A stretch of DNA of 64,000 nt from Sporosarcina quadrami (GTDB lineage Bacteria > Bacillota > Bacilli > Bacillales_A > Planococcaceae). Under the pieces are notes generated by a model. The model saw nothing but the letters and a program-made list of their open reading frames with translations. It did not search any database and had not been told where the DNA came from. Location: assembly GCF_014836615.1 (NCBI RefSeq), contig NZ_JACSQN010000008.1:1-64000 (forward strand). The letters are read 5' to 3'. Shown piece after piece: positions 1-8,867 of the stretch (position 1 is its first letter; the number at the start of each line of letters is the position of its first letter). The translations under genes and the position numbers were made by a program.

Positions 1-139
1 TCCTTTTGATAGTGTAGGGAACTGATTTAGTCGTCGTTTCCCTATCTACATTAGGAGCTTTTTTGTTTATTTGCAAGAGTTTTTCTGTAATATTTTGTAC
101 GCTCTTACTGTTTTTTCTTACCATGCAACGCTAGTGTGA
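1..139. other. Intergenic stretch with a weak hairpin
   Basis: No gene was recognised here. Bases 15-43 can form a short imperfect hairpin (TAGGGAA paired with TTCCCTA). A T-rich stretch follows at 56-70 but is not directly attached to the stem. It could be the terminator of a gene to the left of the window, but the spacing is poor. Confidence 0.3.
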
Positions 140-285
140 GGTACCTGTGCAAGGTTCAATTCAGACAATACACTTCAATTGCATAAAGATAAAATGGAAG
201 TGTCGAAATATTAGGGTTTCTAAAATTTTCTTGTATTAATATTTAAATAGTCTGAATTAACATGAATGTTTCTTGCACAGGTACC
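140..285 (+). repeat. GGTACC element copy 1 (146 bp)
   Basis: This copy is bounded by GGTACCTGTGCAAG and its inverted form CTTGCACAGGTACC. Inside the left end is AATTCAGACAATACAC, and the right end carries GTCTGAATTAACATGAATG, so the two halves pair as a long imperfect hairpin. It lies downstream of the MFS gene. Confidence 0.95.
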
Positions 286-303
286 TTTACAATCATACCC
301 CCT

Positions 304-1515
304 TCACACAAGCTTCTTAAACGGATGAAAGAACAGCCTAGCAAAAAGCATAATAAAAATACACATGGATATGAAAAACAATATTCGTATTGGAAACCAT
401 TCCGCCCATAGTCCCGCGATGAAGAGTCCTAACGGAAGGGTTAACTTCATAAGCATGGATGACGTTCCCGCGACTCTTCCAAGCAGATGATTCGGGGTGA
501 ATTCCTGACGTATGGTGAAATAGACGATATTGGATAGTGTCGTTGAGAACGTCCGTATGGCAAGGGAGATGCCGATTGTCCACCATGTCTGGGCGAATAG
601 CAGCAGGCACATGGAGATGATATCAAAGACTAGCGAGTATGTATAAATGACGCCACGGCCGAAACGCTTGCGGATTCTGCTGATGAGACTTGCGCCGATA
701 AGCCCACCGACTGCAGAAATCGTAAACATGAAACCGACTTGCTTAGAATTTGCGCCGAGTTGATCGGTCGCGAAGAAGATGAGTACGCCGATGACGAGAC
801 TGGATGCGAAATTGCTGAAAATTACTGCGATGGTTGGCGTTAATAGAATTTTATTGTTAAACAGTTCGAAAATTCCTTCCTTCATATCCTTCCAGATGGA
901 ATGTGACGTGTCTTCCCGTTTCGCAGTAGGCGGGACATTCAAAAATTGCATGAATATATACATGATCAGCAGACAGACAAGGTAAATCGTTAACGTCGAC
1001 GTGTAGGAAAATACGGCGATCAGTACACCGGCAATCCCTGGCCCGATCATCCGAATCAGCGTATCAATGAACGATAGCTTGGCATTAGCTGAAGTCAATT
1101 GGTCCTTTGAAACGATTTGGGGAAGTACGGAATGATTGGCATTGCCGAACGTATACCCTGCGGAGGACAAGATGAAGCCGAGGATGTAGAGATGCCAAAG
1201 CTCGATATGATTTGTCAGCAGCAACGTAACGATTCCACACATTGATAGCACTTGAATAAAGCTTGTCCACACCATCATTGTCTTCCGATTTAACCGATCG
1301 ACCAACGCCCCTGCAAGCATTCCCAAAAAGATATTCGGAAAAAATTCAATTGCTCGCATCATGCTCATTGCCAATGCGGATCTGCTTAGATCGTAAATGA
1401 GCAACGGAATCGCAATGCTATACATTTGCATGCCGAAACTTGAAATTGTCGAGCTCCCCCACAAAAGTAAGAAGTCCCTGTTTTTAACGAGTGAAAGCTC
1501 TGAAGCTGCCTTCAT
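304..1515 (-). CDS. MFS transporter, drug/siderophore-exporter type
   Basis: A 403-residue integral membrane protein with about twelve hydrophobic segments. The N-terminus (NRDFLLLWGSSTISSFG) and the loop 2-3 motif (GALVDRLNRK) fit the MFS_3/EntS/macrolide-efflux-like branch of the major facilitator superfamily, whose members export small molecules using the proton gradient. The substrate cannot be read from sequence. The start at 1515 is preferred because GGAGG lies seven bases upstream; the open frame runs further but has no ribosome binding site. It is divergent from the SgrR-like regulator at 1642, a common pairing that suggests the regulator senses a ligand of this transporter. A GGTACC element lies just past its 3' end. 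Confidence 0.85.
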   Translation of the reverse strand: MKAASELSLVKNRDFLLLWGSSTISSFGMQMYSIAIPLLIYDLSRSALAMSMMRAIEFFPNIFLGMLAGALVDRLNRKTMMVWTSFIQVLSMCGIVTLLLTNHIELWHLYILGFILSSAGYTFGNANHSVLPQIVSKDQLTSANAKLSFIDTLIRMIGPGIAGVLIAVFSYTSTLTIYLVCLLIMYIFMQFLNVPPTAKREDTSHSIWKDMKEGIFELFNNKILLTPTIAVIFSNFASSLVIGVLIFFATDQLGANSKQVGFMFTISAVGGLIGASLISRIRKRFGRGVIYTYSLVFDIISMCLLLFAQTWWTIGISLAIRTFSTTLSNIVYFTIRQEFTPNHLLGRVAGTSSMLMKLTLPLGLFIAGLWAEWFPIRILFFISMCIFIMLFARLFFHPFKKLV

Positions 1516-1641
1516 TTTCATCCCTCCAATTGTTTTCTCACATAAAAGAAGTGTAGAATAATAAAAGGTGCAGTAAAAGTGTCCGTTATTTATTTTGCAG
1601 TTCACCTTTTAAAACTTTAGATAACTGAAGGAGGATGGCTT

Positions 1642-3366
1642 GTGAAGTATGTGGATCATCTACTTGAATTGACGAAACATTTTATAGAAGGAATTGAAGA
1701 GGAAACGTCAGTCGCCTCTCTTGCCGACATTTTGAATTGTTCTGAAAGACATGTGAAAACCGTTGTGAACGTTTTGCATAGCGAAGGGGCTATCAAGTGG
1801 ATTACGCAAAAGGGGAGGGGGAAGAAACCAAAGATTACTATCCAGTTGTCAAGTGATGAAATTTTATTGAACCAAACGAAAGAGCTGGTGCGAGCTGGGC
1901 GATATCAGGATGCGTTTTCGCTTGTGGAGTCAATGGATAAGCAAGGAAAAAAGAACTTTCAACAATGGTTTCCGCAGAATTTAGGGCTGGCACAACAACC
2001 AGTAAATAATCGGGACTTGGACATTTTACGCTATCCATTTTATGAAACGAGATTGGTCATGGATCCTATGAAGATTATCTCCCGGCACGATGGACATATG
2101 GTTCAGCAACTATTTGATCGACTAGTCGAATACGATACCGCTACGAACGAGTTAAAGCCAAGTATTGCGCATCATTGGGAGACAAAAGATGGGAAGCATT
2201 GGACATTTTATCTTCATAAAGGAATCACTTTCCATCACGGAAGGGAGTGTATATCCTCAGATGTTCAGTCAACGTTTGAAAGGTTGATGACTGAAACAAA
2301 GCTTTTTGCGAATATCGAAAAGATTGACAGTAAGAGACGAACCATTGTTCATTTTATGTTAAAAGAAGTGGATTTTTTATTCCCACGTATGTTGGCGGGG
2401 GTCAAGGCTTCTATTGTCCCGATGGAGATTGTGCGTGAAAATCCTGAAAAATTTGCAAGCAATCCTGTCGGCAGTGGTCCTTTTCGACTGATGCAGAATG
2501 ATGAAAATATCATACGACTGGAAGTGAATCATTCGTATTTTTCAGCTAGGCCATGGCTGGACGAAATACATATTATTAAAACGCCTTCTAATTATGAAGA
2601 GGAAACAATTCATCCATTTGTCTTACAAGCTCCTGATTCTACGTGGAAACCTGTGAAGCGAATGGAGGATGGAGCGACTTTTGTAATGTTCAACTGTTTG
2701 AAAGAGGGAGTGCTTCAGCAAGAAGCCTTACGGGAGGCAATCTACACGAGACTTCAATCGGGGAACATTCGAAACGAGGGATTGGATAATGAAGTTGCAG
2801 CAGTGAGCTTTCTATCGAGCCGTTCTCAAAATGTTAGGTTGAATAAAATCGGTGGGAAAGTACATTATGAAGGCCTCCCTCTAAAAATTGCCGCACAGCA
2901 AATTCGACCGGGCGCTAATCATGAGAAGGCGGCAAAGCATCTACACAATGAACTGTGTAAAATGGGAATTGATTCGACATTAGATGTTGTTGATATTCAT
3001 CAAATCGTCAACGACGAAAGCATGGCGACGTATGACCTTTTTGTAGGAGGCATTGCATTAGGGAAAGATCGTTTACTATCACTCCTTACTGCTTTGCAGT
3101 CTAACGAGCTCATCATCTACCAGTGTTTAAACGAGCAAATGAAGAGTTATGTAGATGAGAAAATCAAGAGAATCAGAAGTGCTCAAGTGGAATCTATACG
3201 GTGGGAAATGTACTTCGAAATCGAAGCGTTTTTGAAGTCGAATTATGCAATTTTCTTTTGCAATCACCGTTTTCACACGGTCTATGAAACGAAAGAAAAC
3301 CCATATGCCAACATTGAACTGGATAGCAATGGACGGGTGGACTATCGAAAAGTTTGGAGGAAATAA
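1642..3366 (+). CDS. SgrR-like regulator with solute-binding domain
   Basis: A 574-residue protein. Residues 1-110 form a winged-helix DNA-binding region of the SgrR_N type (SVASLADILNCSERHVKTVV). Residues about 130-560 match an oligopeptide/nickel-type solute-binding fold (SBP_bac_5), seen in FDRLVEYD, HWTFYLHKGITFHHG and NPVGSGPFRL. There is no signal peptide, so the binding domain is cytoplasmic and probably senses a small molecule, as in E. coli SgrR. The GTG start at 1642 follows AAGGAGG. It is divergent from the MFS transporter at 304-1515, the likely target of control. The ligand is unknown. Its 3' end is followed within ten bases by a perfect palindrome. Confidence 0.85.
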   Translation: MKYVDHLLELTKHFIEGIEEETSVASLADILNCSERHVKTVVNVLHSEGAIKWITQKGRGKKPKITIQLSSDEILLNQTKELVRAGRYQDAFSLVESMDKQGKKNFQQWFPQNLGLAQQPVNNRDLDILRYPFYETRLVMDPMKIISRHDGHMVQQLFDRLVEYDTATNELKPSIAHHWETKDGKHWTFYLHKGITFHHGRECISSDVQSTFERLMTETKLFANIEKIDSKRRTIVHFMLKEVDFLFPRMLAGVKASIVPMEIVRENPEKFASNPVGSGPFRLMQNDENIIRLEVNHSYFSARPWLDEIHIIKTPSNYEEETIHPFVLQAPDSTWKPVKRMEDGATFVMFNCLKEGVLQQEALREAIYTRLQSGNIRNEGLDNEVAAVSFLSSRSQNVRLNKIGGKVHYEGLPLKIAAQQIRPGANHEKAAKHLHNELCKMGIDSTLDVVDIHQIVNDESMATYDLFVGGIALGKDRLLSLLTALQSNELIIYQCLNEQMKSYVDEKIKRIRSAQVESIRWEMYFEIEAFLKSNYAIFFCNHRFHTVYETKENPYANIELDSNGRVDYRKVWRK

Positions 3367-3375
3367 ATATTTTGG

Positions 3376-3418
3376 GTGCCAGTCACTCACACAATTCAAT
3401 TGTGTGAGTGACTGGCAC
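3376..3418. repeat. Perfect 43-bp palindrome of the short-repeat family
   Basis: Two 21-base arms (GTGCCAGTCACTCACACAAT plus T, and its exact reverse complement) surround a single C. One arm equals the short repeat found singly at about seven other sites. It sits between convergent genes and could act as a bidirectional terminator, but neither side has a T-run. Confidence 0.9.
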
Positions 3419-3428
3419 GCGGTTGGAT

Positions 3429-3983
3429 TCAACTGCTCCACTTCCGCTTTAATTTCACACCTATTAGAAATAGAATAAGTACATACAGGGCGATCATTAA
3501 TACAGTCCCCCAATTGCCTGCTGCTATTTGATGACCTGCGAGTGAATAGCCGAGTATGATCGGCAGCTTGCCCAGGACGGTTGCGCCGATAAAGGTCCCG
3601 ACACGTACATTTGAGATGCCGGCAAGCAGATTAATGCCTGCAGAAGGGACAACTGGAATGATGCGGCCAAGCAGGACAGCTAAAAAGCCGTTTTTTTCGA
3701 TTAATGCAAGGTATTTCGATAAATGCTTCTTCTTCGTTACATAGTTAAGTGAGACACTGCGCAGCACGCTTTTGCTGAAGAGGAATAAAAGAAAGGACCC
3801 GAACGTTGTCCCAAGCATGTTAATGGTAAAACCCGTAAAAAAAGCATGATTGCTTGCAATGAATGCAGCTAGTACAGGAATAGGCGCAAAGGGAATCATT
3901 GAAACGAACGCCATTAAGAAAAATTGATAAAGCCATGCAAAAGATACTTCATTTTGTATGATGTCTGTAAGTAATTTTTCCAT
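3429..3983 (-). CDS. TVP38/TMEM64 (VTT-domain) membrane protein
   Basis: A 184-residue membrane protein with about five hydrophobic segments. The central region with LLGRIIPVVPSAGINLLAG is the signature of the SNARE-associated/VTT domain shared by TVP38/TMEM64 and DedA proteins. Members are linked to lipid flipping across the cytoplasmic membrane and envelope homeostasis, but the substrate of this subgroup is not established. The start at 3983 follows AAGGGA. It is monocistronic, between a palindrome downstream and GGTACC element copy 2 upstream. Confidence 0.85.
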   Translation of the reverse strand: MEKLLTDIIQNEVSFAWLYQFFLMAFVSMIPFAPIPVLAAFIASNHAFFTGFTINMLGTTFGSFLLFLFSKSVLRSVSLNYVTKKKHLSKYLALIEKNGFLAVLLGRIIPVVPSAGINLLAGISNVRVGTFIGATVLGKLPIILGYSLAGHQIAAGNWGTVLMIALYVLILFLIGVKLKRKWSS

Positions 3984-4040
3984 AATCGTCCCTTTATGTC
4001 GTTTTGTTATAGTATAGCCGATAAAGGTCGAAATAAAAAA

Positions 4041-4186
4041 GGTACCTGTGCAAAGTGGAATTCAGACAATACACTACAATTGCATAAATATGAACTCTAA
4101 GTGTTGAAACAATAGTGTTTCTAAAATAATATTGTATGAATAGCCAAATCGTCTGAATTAACATGAATGTTTCACGCACAGGTACC
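4041..4186 (+). repeat. GGTACC element copy 2 (146 bp)
   Basis: Same ends and orientation as copy 1, with AATTCAGACAATACACTACA inside the left end. The right terminus reads CACGCACAGGTACC, a slight deviation from the consensus. Confidence 0.95.
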
Positions 4187-4214
4187 TTTCACTTTGAAAT
4201 TTTATTAAAACCTT

Positions 4215-4240
4215 TGAAACTATTTCCGGGTTTCTGCGTC
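4215..4240 (+). promoter_or_regulatory. ECF-type promoter for SLH gene
   Basis: TGAAAC at 4215-4220 and CGTC at 4237-4240 are separated by exactly 16 bases, matching the -35/-10 pattern of Bacillus ECF sigma factors (SigM/SigV/SigX class). The same arrangement, with CGTCTGTA at the -10, lies upstream of the SLH gene ending at 25426 and of the deacetylase at 58082. Confidence 0.75.
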
Positions 4241-4278
4241 TGTACGTTGCTTACATAGATAGGAGAGGTTGATATAAA

Positions 4279-5799
4279 ATGAAAAAGATGTTGGTAACAG
4301 TATTCTGTGCAATTGTATTAACTTGCGGTATGCCATTATCGACTGTAGCAGCAAACAGCCAACCGTTTAAGGATGTCTCGCCGAAGCAGCCATACGCAAA
4401 AGCGGTGAACGACTTGGCCGCACGTACTATCATTGGTGGTTATCCAGACGGTACGTTCAAACCGGGGAATCCGATTACAAGAGGGCAAGCAGCTTCCATT
4501 ATTGCGAAGATGTTGAAATTGGACACGACGAACGTCAAAAATCCCGGATTTACAGACGTTTCGACAAAAAACGGCCACTACCAAGCAATCGCTGCACTTG
4601 CCGAAGCCAATATTATCGGCGGCTATGAAGACGGCCGCTACGGTCCGAATGATCCGGTGAAACGGGGTCAGTTTGCTTCGATCATAGTGAAAGCATTCGA
4701 TTTGCCGCGTTATTATTTCTACGATACTGAAAATCCGTTCAAGGATGTAGTGGAGTATCAATCGCATGGTACGAATGTTCTCATCCTGTATCGGCTCGGT
4801 ATTACTTCAGGTACGTCTCCTGACAGATTCAGCATCAATGCGCAGATCACGCGTAGTCAAGCAGCAGTTTTATTGACAAAAACCGAGAAATCGAAGCCAG
4901 TGATGGTTACGGTACGGGCGGATGAATTAGGGTTCGATAGGATAAGTGTTCGTTCGGAATCGGGTGGCATCTATCAGGATCTTGATAATAAAAATGAGTT
5001 GTTTCAATCGATCTATACGTATGGAAAAAACCCATCAACGGACGGGCGGGTTCAATTGATTCCATTGAAAGAAGGAAGAGGTACACTAGCTTTAGGGGGA
5101 TGGATAGATTCAAAGGAAGTAGTTAAAAAATATTACGTACAAGTGAAAAAAGTGAACGGGGAGTTGCAGCTGACGCTTGAGGAAACGAATCAGTATTTGT
5201 CAACCGCTGCGATATTCGACATGGCTACAGGGGAAAAAATCCAGCGTGTTCGCCTCTCTACAGTGGATGGTACATTGGTGAACGATGATGCCAGATTCGG
5301 AACGTATCAATATCCTACGCGTAAGTATATCGGTATCGACAAGCCGGGGGACTACATTGCGACTGTGCGTTTTACCAATGGAAAAGATGTGCGATTCGCC
5401 ATTGAAGCAAAAGTGCCGAAGGATGGGTCATTTTATTATGATACCCAGGTGTTACAAGAGCAACCGTCACTTATTTATGATGTAGCGACGTCATACGATG
5501 GATATTATACCTATGATGAACAAGCTGCAAAAAATATAGGGAAGCATACAATACTCACTGAAAACGCCGAGGATATTGCGATAGTACAGCGAGAGCCGGG
5601 TACAGGCAGATTCCATATTACAGCGAAAAGCGTAGGTACGATTGATATTGCGTTTGAAAATGATATCTACTGGATGCTTGGTCAACCGGGTGACGCGGTG
5701 TCAGGGATAGATACAGGGATGACGATCCATGTGAAGGAAATGTATGGCATAGTGAATGTGTCTGTCCTCCCTATTTTTAACATCAACCCTGATATGTAA
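4279..5799 (+). CDS. Secreted S-layer-homology protein
   Basis: A 506-residue protein. Residues 1-25 form a signal peptide ending at AAN. Three SLH domains follow at about 30-80, 90-135 and 150-205 (FKDV, IIGGYPDGTFKPGNPITRGQ, ITSGTSPDRFSINAQITRSQ). SLH triplets anchor proteins non-covalently to pyruvylated wall polysaccharide. The C-terminal 300 residues are beta-rich and not recognised. It is a paralogue of the protein at 25426-26904, with matching SLH region and overall layout, and both have the same ECF-type promoter. The start follows AGGAGAGG ten bases upstream. Likely role: cell-surface protein induced by envelope stress. Confidence 0.9.
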   Translation: MKKMLVTVFCAIVLTCGMPLSTVAANSQPFKDVSPKQPYAKAVNDLAARTIIGGYPDGTFKPGNPITRGQAASIIAKMLKLDTTNVKNPGFTDVSTKNGHYQAIAALAEANIIGGYEDGRYGPNDPVKRGQFASIIVKAFDLPRYYFYDTENPFKDVVEYQSHGTNVLILYRLGITSGTSPDRFSINAQITRSQAAVLLTKTEKSKPVMVTVRADELGFDRISVRSESGGIYQDLDNKNELFQSIYTYGKNPSTDGRVQLIPLKEGRGTLALGGWIDSKEVVKKYYVQVKKVNGELQLTLEETNQYLSTAAIFDMATGEKIQRVRLSTVDGTLVNDDARFGTYQYPTRKYIGIDKPGDYIATVRFTNGKDVRFAIEAKVPKDGSFYYDTQVLQEQPSLIYDVATSYDGYYTYDEQAAKNIGKHTILTENAEDIAIVQREPGTGRFHITAKSVGTIDIAFENDIYWMLGQPGDAVSGIDTGMTIHVKEMYGIVNVSVLPIFNINPDM

Positions 5800-5817
5800 C
5801 GGAACGGAAAACGAAAA

Positions 5818-5860
5818 CGCATGATCCCATTCTACTTTCGGATGGTGTCATGCATTTTTT
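5818..5860 (+). terminator. Likely terminator after SLH gene
   Basis: GCATGA and TCATGC arms enclose a partly paired inner stem and are followed by a run of six T. It lies 19 bases after the stop codon. Confidence 0.6.
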
Positions 5861-5896
5861 CAACATTACGCTCAAAACACTGCAATTTAAAAACCG

Positions 5897-6042
5897 GGTA
5901 CCTGTGCGTGGTTGAATTCAGACAATACACTACAATTACATAAAGATGAAATTGAAATGTTGAGTAATGTGGATTTCTAAAATAATCTTGTATTAATATC
6001 CAAATCGTCTGAATTAACATGAATGTTTCTTGCACAGGTACC
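5897..6042 (+). repeat. GGTACC element copy 3 (146 bp)
   Basis: Left terminus GGTACCTGTGCGTG is slightly diverged; the right terminus CTTGCACAGGTACC is perfect. Same orientation as copies 1 and 2. It lies between convergent genes. Confidence 0.95.
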
Positions 6043-6064
6043 TTTTACTATACTGTCCACTCCG

Positions 6065-6883
6065 TTACTCATACTCTTTCAACTTAAATGGCTTGTCGCT
6101 GTCAAATCTATCTGCAAAGGGATCCTCAATTTTAATTCCTTCGATTTTGTCGATGGCAATCGTTACATCTGCCAACTCCACAATGATGGTTGCCGCATCT
6201 TTGTCCGTCGGGGTATCCTTATTGATAATACCTAGTACGTGACGAGCGGGGGCTGTGATGACGTTCATGGTGAATTGACCTGCTTTTTGCAGGAGGTTCT
6301 TCTTTTTCATCCTCGATAATTCGGTTATCGCTTCTTCAAAACTACGAAATTCATCTTCTAACTTCTCTAAGATCAGCTGATAGTTATGCGCGAACGTATC
6401 GAGAAGATTTACTCTCTTTGAATAGAGCTTAGGAAAGAACGAGTAGAATTCATGCTGAAGGATTCTTTTCTTCGTTTGCTGGATCTTCATCAGTTCGTTC
6501 TTGAAATATGTTATTTGGTTTGTCAGTGTCAGCTCAATTGGCAAAGCTTTTTCAATGAGCGTCAGTGCTTGCTTTTCAAGGTTCATTGTCCGGTATAGTT
6601 GCAATCTATTGTGTAAGGTTTCCTGGTTTGAATGGTTCCGAGGATAGTTATACATGATGGAATGGAACTGGTCTTTTTTCACTTTGGGATCGTTAAAGTA
6701 GAACGCTTTGTCGAATTCAATCATTTTTTTCTTCAATACACGTCTGGCGTTATAGGGATATTCTTTCTGTGGATAATCAATTTCCAAATTGCTTGCAGCC
6801 CGTTCATGTAACAAAAGACGTTTATAAGCGAATCCTCCAAGAGGGATCGCTGGTAGAAGTATAATGAGAGAGAGCCATAACAT
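6065..6883 (-). CDS. Membrane-anchored protein of unknown function
   Basis: A 272-residue protein that I do not recognise. Residues 1-20 form a single hydrophobic segment, followed by a long hydrophilic, mainly helical region with coiled-coil character (about 75-190, rich in Leu, Glu, Lys and Gln). The C-terminal 60 residues contain IIVELADVTIAIDKIEGIKI. The start at 6883 follows GAAGGGA. It is a single gene between GGTACC element copy 3 and a gene-poor stretch. No enzyme motif is visible. Confidence 0.7.
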   Translation of the reverse strand: MLWLSLIILLPAIPLGGFAYKRLLLHERAASNLEIDYPQKEYPYNARRVLKKKMIEFDKAFYFNDPKVKKDQFHSIMYNYPRNHSNQETLHNRLQLYRTMNLEKQALTLIEKALPIELTLTNQITYFKNELMKIQQTKKRILQHEFYSFFPKLYSKRVNLLDTFAHNYQLILEKLEDEFRSFEEAITELSRMKKKNLLQKAGQFTMNVITAPARHVLGIINKDTPTDKDAATIIVELADVTIAIDKIEGIKIEDPFADRFDSDKPFKLKEYE

Positions 6884-7063
6884 TATTCGTCCCTTCTTTC
6901 TATATAACGCTATAGCGTTTATCCGAATTGTAGTTTTTCATAAGTATACCAGATTCAGTTGATTCCAAAGTGTTTGTCAGTGCACACGACAACACAACCA
7001 TTATTCCAACAGACGACTCAGGGACTCAAACAGGGATAGCTGCTGAGTGGAAAACTTTCTGGA

Positions 7064-7102
7064 CAACAAGAAAACAAGCAGAGGGACGTCCCTCCGCTTG
7101 TT
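7064..7102 (-). terminator. Terminator for the Nudix gene
   Basis: AACAAGC (7073-7079) pairs with GCTTGTT (7096-7102), with an inner GAGGGAC/GTCCCTC stem. On the minus strand the stem is followed by TTTTCTTGTTG. It lies just past the stop of the Nudix gene. Confidence 0.75.
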
Positions 7103-7111
7103 CGTATGCCG

Positions 7112-7594
7112 TTACAATTTCCTGCTCAGTTTCAAGTCGAACTCAGGATGCGTGACATATTCCTGGTACTCCACTTTTCCATCGAATTTGAAGTACTCTT
7201 CGATGCGCGCTCGAATTGCAGGTTGCGTGATATAGTCGAGTGCGTCCTCCTTCGCTACCCACTTGCAGTCGGACGTTTCTTCTGATGTGCAGAGTTCTCC
7301 GCCTATCGGTGTGCACGCAAAATCGAACATCACTTTCGTGGGCACATCCGTCACGCCGTCATACCATTTGTGAATTGCAGAGTTTGTATAGACTCCGATC
7401 AGATGAGACACCGCCACATCGATACCGCTTTCCTCTTTCACTTCGCGGACGACGCCATCGATCAGATTTTCTCCGACTTCCACCTGGCCGCCAGGAAACA
7501 CCCAGCCCCCGTCATGCGTCTTCACAATCAATATATTTCCGTCAGCATCTTCAACCAGTCCTCCACAAGCGACAATATGCGTTGGCATTGCCAT
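7112..7594 (-). CDS. Nudix hydrolase
   Basis: A 160-residue single-domain Nudix protein. The Nudix box spans residues about 36-58 (GGQVEVGENL then REVKEESGI), with the G-x5-E-x7-RE-x2-EE-x-G spacing intact, so it should bind Mg2+ and hydrolyse a nucleoside diphosphate linked to another group. The short N-terminus (THIVACGGLVEDADGNILIVK) is like the MutT/ADP-ribose-pyrophosphatase-like general group. The substrate is not predictable. GGGGATGGGAAT precedes the start. It is monocistronic, with its own terminator. Confidence 0.85.
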   Translation of the reverse strand: MAMPTHIVACGGLVEDADGNILIVKTHDGGWVFPGGQVEVGENLIDGVVREVKEESGIDVAVSHLIGVYTNSAIHKWYDGVTDVPTKVMFDFACTPIGGELCTSEETSDCKWVAKEDALDYITQPAIRARIEEYFKFDGKVEYQEYVTHPEFDLKLSRKL

Positions 7595-7835
7595 ATTCCC
7601 ATCCCCTTTATTCTTGAATTATTAATAAACTACTCCCGCGTGAACGCTCTGAATTAATATGAATGATTCTATCACGAAAATCTTTTGATTCAGTGTCATA
7701 ATTATAGCAATCTTCTATTGTAAGAGAAACTTTATGTACGTAATGTGCTAATATTGAGATAATTAAACAGTAGGTCGTTAACAACTAAAAAAATAGATTC
7801 TCCTTACTCTAAAGATAAGAGCGGCTGGAATGTAA

Positions 7836-7873
7836 TGAAAAAGACCCTCCAGACCGGCTGGAGAGCCTTTTTG
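7836..7873. terminator. Bidirectional terminator
   Basis: AAAAAGACCCTCCAG pairs imperfectly with CTGGAGAGCCTTTTT around ACCGG. It has A-runs on one side and T-runs on the other, so it works on both strands. It mainly serves the DUF2922 gene on the minus strand. The remaining 240 bases up to the Nudix gene hold no recognisable feature. Confidence 0.75.
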
Positions 7874-7876
7874 CGT

Positions 7877-8095
7877 TTATGCTTTTACCAGATCTTCAAC
7901 AGTACGTTCGATAATGCGGGCACTCTTGACGGTTGCGAGAAAAGAACCATCTACTTGGAACACTTGTGAATCGATGATTTCTTGCATCGCTGTTTCCACT
8001 TCGACAGGTGTCAAGTCTGCCCGTGGCTCGTCCACAGTTAGGGATGTCTGTTTCCCTGCAGCCGTCGCGAAGTTTAATTGTAATGTCTTAGCCAT
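7877..8095 (-). CDS. DUF2922 family small protein
   Basis: A 72-residue protein of the DUF2922 family, which is widespread in Bacillales. Features are KTLQLNF near the start, DLTPVEVETAMQEII in the middle and the end ATVKSARIIERTVEDLV. Function is unknown. The ATG at 8095 is chosen because AAAGGGGAG sits six bases before it; the ATG two codons upstream directly abuts that site. It forms an operon with the DUF1659 gene 20 bases upstream, a pairing often seen in this group. Confidence 0.85.
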   Translation of the reverse strand: MAKTLQLNFATAAGKQTSLTVDEPRADLTPVEVETAMQEIIDSQVFQVDGSFLATVKSARIIERTVEDLVKA

Positions 8096-8114
8096 TTCCA
8101 TCTCCCCTTTCTAG

Positions 8115-8333
8115 TTAGTTCATAATGTCTGTTGTTTCCACTTTCTCTGCTCCGATGAACGGACTTTCTGAGAGCTGTGCCAATTGTGAAAGTGCCAGAT
8201 GTAAGTTGTCAGCCGTTGCCGCTTGTGCAATGTTGCGATACGATTTCGACTTGCGGATCATTTTCCCTTCATCTGTCATCCCGCCATCGAAATAGACTTT
8301 CCCGACTGCTGTTCTGAATTCGAGTGTCGCCAT
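8115..8333 (-). CDS. DUF1659 family small protein
   Basis: A 72-residue protein matching DUF1659 (LEFRTAVGKVYFDGGMTDEGK, IAQAATADNL). Function is unknown, and it is almost always encoded next to DUF2922. The GGAGGGGATGATAA ribosome binding region directly precedes the ATG. It is the first gene of a two-gene operon, divergent from the small gene at 8490. Confidence 0.85.
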   Translation of the reverse strand: MATLEFRTAVGKVYFDGGMTDEGKMIRKSKSYRNIAQAATADNLHLALSQLAQLSESPFIGAEKVETTDIMN

Positions 8334-8489
8334 TTATCATCCCCTCCTCTCACATGCTATATAGACATGAAATGAAGGAAAGGATACTCTTTCTCATGAA
8401 TTTTCTATGATATCCATCTTTGCACGAAAACAATCACTCCTTAATTTGCATAAGCTACCAGTAGAATAGAAGCAAAGGAAGTGGAAGTC

Positions 8490-8720
8490 ATGTCAAACGG
8501 CGGGCTGCAAACGCTGCGCACAAGCACCCCGGAAGAAGGCTATGCATTAGCCGTGAACCTTGCGCAAAAAGCGATAGAACTCACACAGCCTTCTGAGGAT
8601 ATCAGGAAATTGCTGCGTCCCGTTTATTCTACAGACGCGAATAGTTTAATCGCAGTTTCACAAGTGGTCGCCCTACATTTTCAAACCGTCGCTTTTGCCA
8701 ATAACTATTGGAATAACTGA
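8490..8720 (+). CDS. Small hypothetical protein
   Basis: A 76-residue protein, not recognised, without membrane segments and largely helical. The ATG at 8490 has AAAGGAAG eight bases upstream and the gene ends in a strong terminator, so it is probably real. It is divergent from the DUF1659/DUF2922 pair. Confidence 0.65.
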   Translation: MSNGGLQTLRTSTPEEGYALAVNLAQKAIELTQPSEDIRKLLRPVYSTDANSLIAVSQVVALHFQTVAFANNYWNN

Positions 8721-8736
8721 CGATGAACAACAAACA

Positions 8737-8768
8737 GCCATTGGCCTGTCATGCTGCCAATGGTTTTT
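8737..8768 (+). terminator. Rho-independent terminator
   Basis: CCATTGGC and GCCAATGG arms enclose a ten-base loop and are followed by six T. It closes the small gene at 8490. Confidence 0.85.
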
Positions 8769-8867
8769 TAGCATTGTATGAAGGTCAGTCTTAATTGACT
8801 GAACAGATAGATTGCTTCTGTGCTTTCGTATCGGTACAGTTAACTCACAAGCATAGGAGGGATTCAG

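Noticed and set aside
140..285. GGTACC elements as a CRISPR-like array
   Set aside because: Copies are kilobases apart with genes between them; there are no spacers of uniform length and no cas genes.
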